From positions 682,001 through 746,000 of the forward strand of contig NZ_AP018222.1 of NCBI RefSeq assembly GCF_002368035.1: 64,000 nt of DNA, read 5' to 3'. Within the stretch, counting starts at the first letter, position 1, and each line of letters begins with the position of its first letter. Shown piece after piece: positions 24,580 to 32,745 of this stretch. The DNA is from Nostoc linckia NIES-25 (lineage in GTDB: Bacteria > Cyanobacteriota > Cyanobacteriia > Cyanobacteriales > Nostocaceae). The notes under the pieces were generated by a model that searched no databases, was not told the DNA's origin, and was given only the letters and a program-made list of their open reading frames with translations. The position numbers and the translations under genes were made by a program.

Positions 24580-24896
24580 ATGGTAGGAAAAGGTCGTCCA
24601 AGGTCAGGCAGGGAGACGAAAGGAGTCAGTCTAAAAGTCAATCCGGAAGCGTGGGAACTGTTTCAGATATTGGCGCAGAGCATGGGACTTACCCGATCAG
24701 AACTTCTGGAGAAGATAGCAACGAAAGAGATTCCAATACCTCAAGATCATTCGCAAACAACACAATACCTGGGAAAATCATCAGCCAGCTAGTTGAGGAA
24801 ACTGAAAAACAGCTGGCGTACCATGAGCAACAAGCGGAGATTTTAAGAAATCGACTCAGAGAGCTAAAACAAGTAAATCTAAATCATACGGAATAA
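24580..24896 (+). CDS. ribbon-helix-helix DNA-binding protein, joined to a coiled coil by a -1 frame change
   Basis: The first frame (24580-24792) encodes 70 residues with an RHH fold: GRPRSGRETKGVSLKVNPEA, then LFQILAQSMGLTRSELLEKI. The -1 frame continues with SQLVEETEKQLAYHEQQAEI and LRNRLRELKQ, a coiled coil, and stops at 24896. In related cyanobacterial proteins an RHH head is followed by such a QLAYHEQQA tail in one chain. A G GGA AAA heptamer in the correct phase (24771-24777) lies just before the zero-frame stop. So either both a 70-residue form and a ~105-residue fusion are made, or a natural indel split the gene. Confidence 0.65.
24771..24777 (+). promoter_or_regulatory. candidate -1 ribosomal frameshift site, G GGA AAA
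   Basis: The heptamer fits X XXY YYZ in the zero frame (ctG GGA AAA). After a -1 slip the frame reads GGG AAA ATC and continues into the coiled-coil ORF. The zero-frame stop TAG is 13 bases downstream. It resembles the GGGAAAG site of lambda gpG-gpGT. Slippage itself is inferred. Confidence 0.5.
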
Positions 24897-24936
24897 AACC
24901 GTCCTGCCTGCAAAGGTGAGGGCGGTTTTTGCTTTT
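24897..24936 (+). terminator. rho-independent terminator after the RHH gene
   Basis: The stem AACCGTCCT / AGGGCGGTT (one G-U pair) is followed by TTTTTGCTTTT. It starts right after the TAA of the coiled-coil frame, which supports that stop codon as the true gene end. Confidence 0.8.
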
Positions 24937-25067
24937 GCGATCGCACTTAATCTTCAACGTGGCGATCGCTAACCGATATTGTACAAAATCATGTGCGGCT
25001 GTGTTGCCCAATGCCCAATGCCCAAAATCTGACCTCTAAGAAGAGCGATCGCAGTAAAAACAGAAAA

Positions 25068-25310
25068 ATGCCTACTTATTCTTATCAACATTTCGGATTA
25101 GATTTCGATATTGAACTCAATACCAAGACTGACACGGTAGAGAGTCAGGGGCTTTGGGGATTTGAGGTTTACCATTCAAAAACCCATACATCTATTTGGG
25201 GCGAGTCAGACAAATATGAAAATTCTGGATATGCCTATTCTGCTGCTATCGATTGGATAGCAAGGAATCAGGCATGGATAGAAAGAATGTTGTCTTTGAC
25301 CAATGACTAA
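25068..25310 (+). CDS. small hypothetical protein
   Basis: I choose the ATG at 25068 (MPTYSYQHFGLDFDIELNTK, 80 residues), because the 25 residues added by an earlier start derive from repeat-like DNA (CCCAATGCCCAATGCCC). The protein is beta-rich at first, then has an aromatic stretch (WGESDKYENSGYAYSAAIDW) and a C-terminal helix. Not recognised. It is followed by a short repeat and the Cys-rich gene. Confidence 0.6.
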   Translation: MPTYSYQHFGLDFDIELNTKTDTVESQGLWGFEVYHSKTHTSIWGESDKYENSGYAYSAAIDWIARNQAWIERMLSLTND

Positions 25311-25316
25311 TGACCA

Positions 25317-25520
25317 ATGACTAAATGTAAAAACAGGCGTGGCAATCTCTGTGACCCACCCAAAAACGGTGAGACGAGGTGTTCAACTTGCCCTTACCGT
25401 CCTTGGCGAACCTTCGAGCCAGACCCGAACTACGACGAGGAAGATGGACTGTGCTACCTCGATCGCACTTCACCGGACGACTATGAGCCGGAACCACAAT
25501 GGTGGGATTGTACATTTTGA
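25317..25520 (+). CDS. small cysteine-rich protein, possibly zinc-binding
   Basis: The 67-residue protein has cysteines at positions 4, 12, 22, 25, 46 and 65 with CSTCPYRPW in the centre, followed by an acidic EPDPNYDEEDG region. Pairs such as CxxC suggest metal binding or redox activity. It is 6 bases after its upstream neighbour. Family not recognised. Confidence 0.55.
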   Translation: MTKCKNRRGNLCDPPKNGETRCSTCPYRPWRTFEPDPNYDEEDGLCYLDRTSPDDYEPEPQWWDCTF

Positions 25521-25584
25521 GCGATGTCTACGACGGGCTTCGCCTACGCAGTTGACCAATGACTAATGACTAAAAAAACCAAAA

Positions 25585-25616
25585 AGCCACCGAAAGATTT
25601 AGCGATCGTGGTGGCT
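25585..25616. repeat. AGCCACC/GGTGGCT hairpin before the replication-type gene
   Basis: Arms AGCCACC and GGTGGCT enclose an 18-base loop. On the minus strand the stem is followed by TTTTTGGTTTTTTTA, as in a terminator. A related hairpin (CCACCT/AGGTGG) with an A-run in the same relative position lies at 26371-26386, so the gene at 25641 is bracketed by similar structures. Confidence 0.6.
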
Positions 25617-25640
25617 CTCTGAAAATTAACTAATAGTACT

Positions 25641-26363
25641 ATGCCAGAAAATACATATAAAATCAATCTTCCGTGGACTGAACAACACGAAGCATTCTGT
25701 TACCAACACCATATCCCCCCTGCTGCTAAATCGCTTTGGCAATGGCTAATGAGGCAAGGGGTAATAGGTGAAGAAATCGAGCCAGATTTGTCAGAATTTA
25801 ATGCTTGGGTAGAAAAAGTACGTGGGAAGAAATACACGCACAATTACCTCAAACAGATGTTTGAATTACTGCAAACACACCGTGTTGTGCAAGTGGTTAA
25901 ACAGTACAGTTGGAAAATATTTAAGTTACTCATAAGACCTCTAGAGTGGCTGAAACCACCTAAGAAGAAGCGAGAAAAAAACTTACACATCAGTAACTTC
26001 AGTTACACTTTACAGCCATCAAATCAGCAATCTCTCGACGGGGGGAATACACAGCAGCAGCATTCTAATTCTTCTATTAATCAAGAAGTACTCTCGGAAG
26101 CTGGTATACATTTTGATGACACCGCGACCGAAGTATTAGAACGTCCAACATGGGAAATAAAAATAGCTTTAGTCTTATTTGAAATTCGCGGAGGTTTGAA
26201 CAAAGTAGATAACCCTGAAGGATTTATTAGGGTTTGTTTGCGTTGCCGATGGTGGGAGACTCATCGCAATTACTGGGCAATATGTAAAAAGCTTTCACAT
26301 GCAACAAAAATGAACGATCCTGTCTGTGCATTTGATTTACAAACTTTCTTTGATGACGAATAA
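25641..26363 (+). CDS. putative replication-initiation/winged-helix protein of a plasmid-like element
   Basis: The 240-residue protein has an N-terminal region of winged-helix character (KSLWQWLMRQGVIGEEIEPD, ...KYTHNYLKQMFELLQTHRVV), a basic middle (KPPKKKREKN), a Gln/Ser-rich linker and a C-terminal domain with NKVDNPEGFIRVCLRCRWWE. This layout is seen in proteins beside replication or partition genes of cyanobacterial plasmids. No HUH, primase or helicase motif is visible, so the replication role is inferred. Confidence 0.55.
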   Translation: MPENTYKINLPWTEQHEAFCYQHHIPPAAKSLWQWLMRQGVIGEEIEPDLSEFNAWVEKVRGKKYTHNYLKQMFELLQTHRVVQVVKQYSWKIFKLLIRPLEWLKPPKKKREKNLHISNFSYTLQPSNQQSLDGGNTQQQHSNSSINQEVLSEAGIHFDDTATEVLERPTWEIKIALVLFEIRGGLNKVDNPEGFIRVCLRCRWWETHRNYWAICKKLSHATKMNDPVCAFDLQTFFDDE

Positions 26364-26370
26364 AAAAAGA

Positions 26371-26386
26371 CCACCTTTTGAGGTGG
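26371..26386. repeat. CCACCT/AGGTGG hairpin after the replication-type gene
   Basis: A 6-bp stem with loop TTTG follows a run of seven A residues. On the minus strand it would be a compact terminator (stem then TCTTTTTTTATTC). It resembles the hairpin at 25585-25616. Confidence 0.5.
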
Positions 26387-26412
26387 CCACGAATACAAGA
26401 TTGAAAAATATT

Positions 26413-27021
26413 ATGAAACAAAATTCTCCAGTGCCGGGGCAATTAGCACTGTTTGATATTCCGTCTGTTCAAATTTCCAAACCCCAGCACGATCCTTACT
26501 GGGATGAAATAACTGCGCCCCAACACAGTGACAGCGATCGCTGGAATCCGGCCCACTTCGGTGAGACACCATTTAAACCTGACGGTGACCAGCTCACCAT
26601 TTTCTACGACGATAGCGACGAACCACCAGCGCCGGACGACTATCAAAACTTGGATGATTACAACGAAGCTTGGCGCGAGTGGGAATTACGTGTTGGGGCG
26701 CAGGTAACAATTTCAACAACCGTAGAACCGCTTGTTGGGGCGCAGGTTGCATTAGATACTAAAAAAGTTGCGCCCCAACACGATACCCATTGGGTAGAAA
26801 AGTACTGGGTAGAGAGAGGCACTAATAAATATTGGTACTATCGCTATTGCTGGATGTTTGGCAGGAAGAAACACCGCCGCTACTTGGGGAGTGTGGACAG
26901 TCCCAAGGCCAAATTTAGAAAATCGGAAATTGAAAATGCGATCGCGGACGGTCAATGCCCCGCAGAAATTCAGGAGTTGATTCGCTCCTGGCGTCAACAG
27001 TCCCCAGTCCCCAACCTATGA
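26413..27021 (+). CDS. hypothetical accessory protein with a WVEKYWVERG domain
   Basis: I choose the ATG at 26413 (MKQNSPVPGQLALFDIPSVQ, 202 residues). The N-terminal part carries a repeated motif (QHDPYWDEI; QHDTHWVEKYW) and two VGAQV segments. The C-terminal part, HWVEKYWVERGTNKYWYYRY then WMFGRKKHRRYLGS, is a basic aromatic domain I know from many cyanobacterial plasmid and mobile-element proteins. It may bind nucleic acid. The stop overlaps the next start (ATGA). Confidence 0.65.
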   Translation: MKQNSPVPGQLALFDIPSVQISKPQHDPYWDEITAPQHSDSDRWNPAHFGETPFKPDGDQLTIFYDDSDEPPAPDDYQNLDDYNEAWREWELRVGAQVTISTTVEPLVGAQVALDTKKVAPQHDTHWVEKYWVERGTNKYWYYRYCWMFGRKKHRRYLGSVDSPKAKFRKSEIENAIADGQCPAEIQELIRSWRQQSPVPNL

Positions 27022-27209
27022 AAGTTAAACACAAACGCTTGCATCGTATGGAAGGCCAAATCATTGCGGTATTTCCAACCATTGATGTCCAATTTCAAGT
27101 TGATTGGGGTAACGGTCTGGTGTCTACTGAATTTGAAGAGTCACTGATTTTTCTTAGTCCCCATTCCCCATTCCCCATTCCCCATTCCCCCATGCCCAAT
27201 GCCCAATGA
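27018..27209 (+). CDS. small hypothetical protein with repeat-derived C-terminus
   Basis: The 63-residue protein begins MKVKHKRLHRMEGQIIAVFP and includes DVQFQVDWGNGLVSTEF, a small beta-barrel-like outline. The last 18 residues (from LSPHSPFPIPH) come from the CCCCATTCCCCATT repeat at 27160-27195 and are probably not part of the original gene. It overlaps its upstream neighbour by 4 bases. Confidence 0.5.
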   Translation: MKVKHKRLHRMEGQIIAVFPTIDVQFQVDWGNGLVSTEFEESLIFLSPHSPFPIPHSPMPNAQ

Positions 27210-27583
27210 CTGATGACTTACTAGTGTCAGGCATTCTCAATAATGTAGTTTTGGGCGATCGCCTTTTTGTGGGCCGCGCGTAGGGGGTTAAAAGTATTGA
27301 TTTTTCGTTGTCAAAGATGCTTTTCTTGCTTAAAAGCAAAATTCTTATTGCCAGTGAGTAGCGTTAAGCCATCAAAAATAAAAATTGCGCCGGGTGTGGA
27401 AAACTAACTGATCGCATGAAAAAGGCGATCGCCGGCTTTCGGTTGAGCGATCGCTGTAAATGATTACATGTCATAGGTTATTCGGCTGGTTGAGTTTTGG
27501 GTAGTGGTAAGCGTGAAAAATGCGATCGCCTTTCTTTGGTTTTATGGCGATCGCGGCTGTGAAATCTACCTGGAAAAAGTTTG

Positions 27584-27736
27584 TCACAGGTTTGGGTAAA
27601 CTTCGTCAACTTCATCCCATGCCTGATTTGCGAGGTTCTCCAGTGCCATAGCCAGCAGCAGAGGGTGATCGTAATGGCCGTGCTGCAAGCGGTCAAAGAA
27701 GATTTCGATTTGTAGTTCGAGGAGGTTGGGGTTCAT
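27584..27736 (-). CDS. 50-residue acidic ORF coupled to the recombinase
   Basis: This frame begins at an ATG that overlaps the integrase stop (ATGA) and encodes MNPNLLELQIEIFFDRLQHG followed by a leucine-rich, acidic helix ending in DEVDEVYPNL. The tight overlap suggests translation coupled to the recombinase, as for a small accessory or excisionase-like factor. There is no DNA-binding motif, so that role is a guess. Confidence 0.55.
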   Translation of the reverse strand: MNPNLLELQIEIFFDRLQHGHYDHPLLLAMALENLANQAWDEVDEVYPNL

Positions 27737-28317
27737 AGTGCGTTGATGGCTCCTTTGACGCGATCGCTATCAATTTCGACATAACGCTCAAGTGATTTGA
27801 AGTCCTGGTGGCCAGTAATCTGCTTAATGGTGTAAAGGTCAGTCCCGTTTCGGTGCAGTTTGGTTATGAAACTCCGGCGGGTGCTGTGGGTGCTGATACC
27901 CTTAACCACTAACCCAGCCCGGTCAACAGCTTTTCTCAAAATTGAGTCAGCCCAACGAGGCGATATCGGTTTATCTTCTGGCGGTCTACTGGGGAATAAC
28001 CAAGGTGAATCAGAATCAGGTTTATATGACAACAGCGATTCAGCAAGAATAGAGTGTACTGGGACTTGGCGAGTTTTGCGCTTACCGTCTGGTGTAGCCT
28101 TGCGGCTTCTGGCCCGAAAATTGATGTATTCTCGCGGACTACCGTCAACGTTGTAAACATCCTCAACTTGTAACTTCACCAAAGCCCCCCACCTTTCCCC
28201 TGTGTACCAAGCCAGGTCTAAAAGTAGTTTGTATTTTTGACTTTTTATCTGCTTGCGGATTTTAGAATATTCCGTGTCAGATAAAATAGCCGCTTGTCCG
28301 TTGCGGTTATTTTTCAT
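27733..28317 (-). CDS. compact tyrosine recombinase (phage-type integrase)
   Basis: The 194-residue protein is essentially only the catalytic domain. Arg I is in WYTGERWGALVKLQ, the HxxR box in GISTHSTRRSFITKL, the third conserved position in GHQDFKSLERYV, and the tyrosine nucleophile is the Y of that segment. It lacks the N-terminal core-binding domain of typical integrases. It is read divergently from the structural module that starts at 28543, with an inverted repeat between them. It probably integrates or excises the accessory element. Confidence 0.88.
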   Translation of the reverse strand: MKNNRNGQAAILSDTEYSKIRKQIKSQKYKLLLDLAWYTGERWGALVKLQVEDVYNVDGSPREYINFRARSRKATPDGKRKTRQVPVHSILAESLLSYKPDSDSPWLFPSRPPEDKPISPRWADSILRKAVDRAGLVVKGISTHSTRRSFITKLHRNGTDLYTIKQITGHQDFKSLERYVEIDSDRVKGAINAL

Positions 28318-28336
28318 TCTCTTTCAAGTTTGAGAT

Positions 28337-28373
28337 GTTCCGGATTAACCAGTTCCAGTGGTTAAATCGGAAC
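28337..28373. repeat. inverted repeat between recombinase and structural module
   Basis: Arms GTTCCGGATTAACCA and TGGTTAAATCGGAAC pair at 13 of 15 positions around a 7-base centre. The position, right upstream of the integrase start and before the plus-strand module, suits a recombination core site or an operator. Confidence 0.6.
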
Positions 28374-28542
28374 ATTTTTAATTTTGACTAATAGTAAAAA
28401 GTGCTTTAATGCTAATCTGGGCAACACTTACACGTCCTCAGCAATTGTTCTGCTTTTACATAAAAGTGGAAGATTTACGATTTTTTCAATTAGCCATACA
28501 ACGGATTTATTCACTTCATCAAAAATCTAAATCTGTTTATTT

Positions 28543-28899
28543 ATGGCAGAACCTACTATCGCCCAAATTTTTGGAACTGGAGCAACAAGATTAGCTTCTG
28601 GTGCAACGACATCAAGCGCAGGTTTATTTATTCCTGATAGTGCTTTACAAGCAGCCGGTTTAGCCACACCAACTACTGCCAGTGCAGAGGGACATTTTGC
28701 AGCAGTGACGCTGAACGCTCAAAGTTATCTTACTCAAGCTAATTTTGATGCAAATACTGACCAATCTATCTATTTAGCTAATGGCTTTTCAAGTTTCACC
28801 ACAAGAGGTACAAATAACGATCCTTACCGAGTCGATCAACTGACAATCAACTTTGCAAAACTTGACGACAGCAGCACACTTGACCCGGATAATTACTAA
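28543..28899 (+). CDS. hypothetical structural-module protein 1
   Basis: The 118-residue product is rich in Ala, Thr and Ser with short strands (GATRLASGATTSSAGLFIPD; HFAAVTLNAQSYLTQ) and no membrane segment. Such composition is typical of virion or surface structural proteins; I recognise no family. Its stop and the next ATG overlap (TAATG), so it opens the 28543-35165 run. Start ATG is supported by the frame and neighbours only. Confidence 0.65.
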   Translation: MAEPTIAQIFGTGATRLASGATTSSAGLFIPDSALQAAGLATPTTASAEGHFAAVTLNAQSYLTQANFDANTDQSIYLANGFSSFTTRGTNNDPYRVDQLTINFAKLDDSSTLDPDNY

Positions 28900-29357
28900 T
28901 GGCTGGAAAATGGATCGCTACACTTAGTTATCGAGATTCAACTAATTGTTCTGTTGCCCCGGTAACTTTAACTTACGAATTCGATTCCGATCCACAAATA
29001 ACCAAACAATCAGATGATATTTGCGGTTCGGGTCGGTACAACTTTTCTGCAACTGCCACCAAAATGACGCGGGCCGATGGCTCAGTTATTTCTCAAAGCG
29101 TAGCAGGAATTTTATGCTCAACAAATTCCTTATATCATTCTGTTTCCGTCCAGTACATTCCCGATGATGAGAAATTTGATTGCATTAACGGTGCTTGCAT
29201 CTCTTCAAATGAATACTCCACACCAGGAATATATCAATCGTTGGGTGAATGTGAAGTAAATTGCGGAACTGGCTGTAGTGGTAAGTGCATTCCTAATGCT
29301 GAATGGGCACAGATTGAAGGATTATCAAGCCAACTCAAATCAATAAATTGCTCTTAA
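28899..29357 (+). CDS. cysteine-rich structural-module protein
   Basis: The 152-residue protein has a beta-rich N-terminal half and a C-terminal cysteine motif: DCINGACISSNEYSTPGIYQ, then GECEVNCGTGCSGKCIP. The spacing C-x4-C ... C-x3-C-x3-C-x3-C resembles cysteine knots found in some phage and virus structural proteins. Disulfides would imply assembly or function outside the cytoplasm. The ATG overlaps the preceding stop by one base. Confidence 0.65.
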   Translation: MAGKWIATLSYRDSTNCSVAPVTLTYEFDSDPQITKQSDDICGSGRYNFSATATKMTRADGSVISQSVAGILCSTNSLYHSVSVQYIPDDEKFDCINGACISSNEYSTPGIYQSLGECEVNCGTGCSGKCIPNAEWAQIEGLSSQLKSINCS

Positions 29358-29360
29358 GAA

Positions 29361-31736
29361 ATGAGTACTTCTAGCACAATTTCTAATCTCCAGCAGGCTT
29401 TGAATTGTGCTGGAAAGTGTGATTGCTGTGCAAATCTGCAATCGCAAATCAATGAGTTGAAAGCCAGAATCACCGGATTGAAACCTGTTGATGAAAACGC
29501 AATTATTCAAAAATCAGTCAAGCTTTCTGAAGCTAGTATAGTTCCGCAAATAAGTTCCGCTGTTGCTGGTGGAATCGCTGTAGTTTATAGCAAATTGGAA
29601 CCTAAAATTACTGATGCTGTTCTTGGTGGGCAAGCTGGGCGTCAAGCAAAAGCCAGAGTAGAGAGTTTAGAACAGTTTGTTAACACAGTCGATGGTAAAG
29701 CTACGAGTGCTGTTAGCAATGCTGCTAATGCTTCTCGCCAAGCTTTGAATACCGCAAACGAAGTATCAGGCTTAAAAGGAATTGTCAATAGCATCGGCAC
29801 TCGACTCAATGATTTAGGAAGTTTCATTTCCAAAGTAGAAGCTAAGGCAGGACAAGCACTGGTTAATGCTGCTAAGGCAGTAGGTATCAGTGAGGACGCA
29901 CTCAGACTTACAGGTAAATGGGCAGGTCGAGTTTTAGAATTGTTCAACCTAGTCAGCACGCTTTTTACCCTTGTTGAACAATTGGCAACTTTAAACTTGC
30001 TTGGCGATCGGATTGATGCGGTAGAAAGGGCAGTACAGTCAGTAGCCGACGATGTATCGCGTGTATTAGGCAAGTTACTCGGATTGCAAAATCGTATACA
30101 AGCTGTAGAAGGTAACGTCTCTAGCATTCGCTCTTTAGCTCAGGATGCGTTGTCAATCGGTAGTCAAGCCGCAAGTATCGCTAAAGATGCCCAATCGCTG
30201 GCTGGTACAGCGCGTAGTGACGCAAGGCAAGCACAATCATCCGCCAATCAAGCTCAAACTACGGCTGATGGTGCGGTACGTAATGCTACTACAGCAAATG
30301 AAAACGCGAAAACCGCCTACAACAAAGCAAACGAGGCTAAAGGCATTGGCGAACAAGCCAAAGGATTGGCAGGGCAAGCACTTCAGAAAGGGGTAGAAGC
30401 TCTAGGGCTTGCTGTTACGGCGATATCGCTTTACCAAACAGTGAGATATCTCAAGGGTTTGAAGGGTGATAAAGGCGATCGTGGTTTACCTGGCAGAGAT
30501 GGGTTAAACGGGCGCAATGGTTTCGATGGGCGAATTGGGCCACAGGGCGTTCCTGGCATAACCCAAATTATTCAGATTCCCGGTATCCCAGGACGAAATG
30601 GCAGAGACGGATTTAACGGCTTATCTGGCAGACAAGGGCCACCAGGCAGAGATGGACGAGACGGAATTAATGGGATTAACGGAAGAAATGGAGTAGACGC
30701 AGTGCCGTACAACGATGCAGGATTGCGAGCTTTCATTGCAGCTCAGCACGCAGGGACTAGAGCCAACAGCACAGCGCAGCACACGACTACAAGAACGACG
30801 ATACTAACGCCCATAATGACTGCGCTGGCAGCAATACTCGCACTACTCAAGCAAATTTATGATGCTGTGGTAGCTGTCAGCAATGCTGCTATCTTGGCGT
30901 TACTAAATGTCATCAACAATAAACTTGGTAATCAAGTTCTAGGCGGAATTAGTGGCTTAATCACAAGAATTGCCCAAAATAGCTATTTAGACAAGGTGTT
31001 ACAAGTTCTGACTTTTGCGGCAACAATGCATAACGCTTTGATGCTAAGTAATCAACTTGGTCAAACTTTGATTATGATTATTGACCAAGTACTTGGATTT
31101 ATATTGCCAAAAGGGATAGATGGTAATCCTATTAATTTCTCAGAGGTATTAGGAAAAGCAGTACATGAAATAATAGCTGATACTATTGGAGAGGCAAATT
31201 ACACTACACTTAGCGAAGCTTGGCAGAAAGCCAATAGGATATATCAAGCAGCCTCAAACGTTTTTAATCAAGTTACTCAACTTGGTGGTCTAATCACAAC
31301 AGGACTGGAAGTAATAGGAGGGAATCTCGGCAAGATAGGCAATGCATTAAGGAAGGGTGGTGTATTGCTTGAAAATGCCTATGCGTACATGAATCCACAG
31401 CCGAATCTTCAAGGTAAATTCTTTTCTTTGTTGAACACTGCTAATGAAAAATTAAGTTCTATTGCCGCAGTCGTCGCTATTCCTATTGCTTTTAAGGAAG
31501 TACTAAGCGGAATTAATAGCAGTACCGCTGACTTAAAGAGAGAGATATCGCAAACCGATCCGAAGGATGAAAACGGCAACCCAATCAGAGATGCTGACAA
31601 TAACATAATTCATTACAAACCAGGCGTTGAAGTCCCCACCCCAATAGTAGAAGAAGCGAAGGGAGAGCAAGCAAAGGCAGATTCAACAAACTTTGCGGAT
31701 TTGGCACTTGAAGATATTTTTGATGGTGGAGATTAA
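29361..31736 (+). CDS. long coiled-coil, collagen-like and hydrophobic fibre-type protein
   Basis: The 791-residue protein starts with CAGKCDCC. Residues 45-345 are Ala-rich heptads (QAASIAKDAQSLAGTARSDA and similar). Residues 366-446 form a collagen-like Gly-X-Y domain (KGDKGDRGLPGRDGLNGRNG; RNGRDGFNG; RQGPPGRDGRDG) with one interruption near 399-407. Residues 480-620 are strongly hydrophobic (ALAAILALLKQIYDAVVAV; TFAATMHNALMLSNQLGQTL), and the tail is acidic and disordered. The domain order suggests a long trimeric fibre anchored in, or inserted into, a membrane. It is the largest protein of the module. Confidence 0.75.
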   Translation: MSTSSTISNLQQALNCAGKCDCCANLQSQINELKARITGLKPVDENAIIQKSVKLSEASIVPQISSAVAGGIAVVYSKLEPKITDAVLGGQAGRQAKARVESLEQFVNTVDGKATSAVSNAANASRQALNTANEVSGLKGIVNSIGTRLNDLGSFISKVEAKAGQALVNAAKAVGISEDALRLTGKWAGRVLELFNLVSTLFTLVEQLATLNLLGDRIDAVERAVQSVADDVSRVLGKLLGLQNRIQAVEGNVSSIRSLAQDALSIGSQAASIAKDAQSLAGTARSDARQAQSSANQAQTTADGAVRNATTANENAKTAYNKANEAKGIGEQAKGLAGQALQKGVEALGLAVTAISLYQTVRYLKGLKGDKGDRGLPGRDGLNGRNGFDGRIGPQGVPGITQIIQIPGIPGRNGRDGFNGLSGRQGPPGRDGRDGINGINGRNGVDAVPYNDAGLRAFIAAQHAGTRANSTAQHTTTRTTILTPIMTALAAILALLKQIYDAVVAVSNAAILALLNVINNKLGNQVLGGISGLITRIAQNSYLDKVLQVLTFAATMHNALMLSNQLGQTLIMIIDQVLGFILPKGIDGNPINFSEVLGKAVHEIIADTIGEANYTTLSEAWQKANRIYQAASNVFNQVTQLGGLITTGLEVIGGNLGKIGNALRKGGVLLENAYAYMNPQPNLQGKFFSLLNTANEKLSSIAAVVAIPIAFKEVLSGINSSTADLKREISQTDPKDENGNPIRDADNNIIHYKPGVEVPTPIVEEAKGEQAKADSTNFADLALEDIFDGGD

Positions 31737-31742
31737 ATAAAC

Positions 31743-32618
31743 ATGGTAATTACCCCAGCACAACCGCCAGAGGACAAGTTACCTGATAATTTTGACCCTT
31801 TTGAACATTTACAAAAAATCTACATTCCTCAGCACAATGCACTAGTAAAACGCTATTTCAGTGACCTTGGTGATGATTGGAAACCCAACATCGCTTCGTC
31901 AAGAAGCGCCCTACGCGTTGCCTGCACGATGACAGACAACGACAATCAATTAATGATGAATTTAAGGCATCATTTATTGTTTGATTTGTTAGGATATGCC
32001 AGAAAGAATTTAGCTATATTTTACGGCAGCAGTCTTGATACTGCTTTGCCCGTTTCTGGGCATCCTCAATTATTTTTATATTTTTCCCAAGATTCTCAAG
32101 CTGTACCCGTAAATGGTAAGCGTCTAGACCATGAAAAATCATGCAGACTAACCAGTTATGCTTCTAAAGCGGGACAAGCCATGCCAGCCATCACAAAAGC
32201 TAATTTATTAGAGATAGCGAGAGAACTTAAAACTCAGTTTGTAGAGGGCAACAAAGGTATTGTATACACTGCTGGAAAAGTCGCAGTAAGCTACACCGAT
32301 CCAGTTAACGGTTTTCCCAGGGGTGGACGCTGGTTAGTTAATTCTAAGCCTGAAGCAATTAGCCTTTATCAAAAGTTATGCAATGCAATCGACCGACCGT
32401 TTGATATCAATAAAATTAACGTCGTTACGCCAGAAAAAGACAGCACCACACAATCTTCAACTTTGACTGATACTGTCTTAGGTAAACAATATAAACAAGC
32501 TGTATATAGACCAGTAGTCAACTTGAGATTTAGATATGCTTATGTTTCCTTTGGGGGTTCTGTATCCCCAATTTTTCTGATAGATACCACTTTTAAACAT
32601 ACACCCCTTCTACCGTAA
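31743..32618 (+). CDS. hypothetical structural-module protein, 291 residues
   Basis: It starts MVITPAQPPEDKLPDNFDPF, 6 bases after the fibre-type gene. The middle contains HPQLFLYFSQDSQAVPVNGK and GRWLVNSKPEAISLYQKLCN; the C-terminus is beta-rich (RPVVNLRFRYAYVSFGGSVS). A patch around residues 51-60 (ASSRSALRVA) is encoded by a DNA stretch with a TCGTCAAGAAGCGCC hairpin and may be a small inserted repeat. No family recognised. Confidence 0.65.
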   Translation: MVITPAQPPEDKLPDNFDPFEHLQKIYIPQHNALVKRYFSDLGDDWKPNIASSRSALRVACTMTDNDNQLMMNLRHHLLFDLLGYARKNLAIFYGSSLDTALPVSGHPQLFLYFSQDSQAVPVNGKRLDHEKSCRLTSYASKAGQAMPAITKANLLEIARELKTQFVEGNKGIVYTAGKVAVSYTDPVNGFPRGGRWLVNSKPEAISLYQKLCNAIDRPFDINKINVVTPEKDSTTQSSTLTDTVLGKQYKQAVYRPVVNLRFRYAYVSFGGSVSPIFLIDTTFKHTPLLP

Positions 32619-32745
32619 ATTACTTAATTTAATTTTGATGTTCCAGGACATAGGGAAATGTATAACATTTCCAGAATACGGAACCATCTCCAAGCAGTGC
32701 TAGTTATTGATCAGTCAATAATTACAAGAAACCTGAAATAAGCTT

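Noticed and set aside
24567..24770. Front part of the second frame as an independent gene
   Set aside because: Its N-terminal part is low-complexity Ser/Arg/Lys shadow of the RHH frame; only the part after 24771 looks like protein.
28409..28594. Plus-strand ORF before the structural module
   Set aside because: Composition is poor and it overlaps the better-supported gene at 28543 in another frame.
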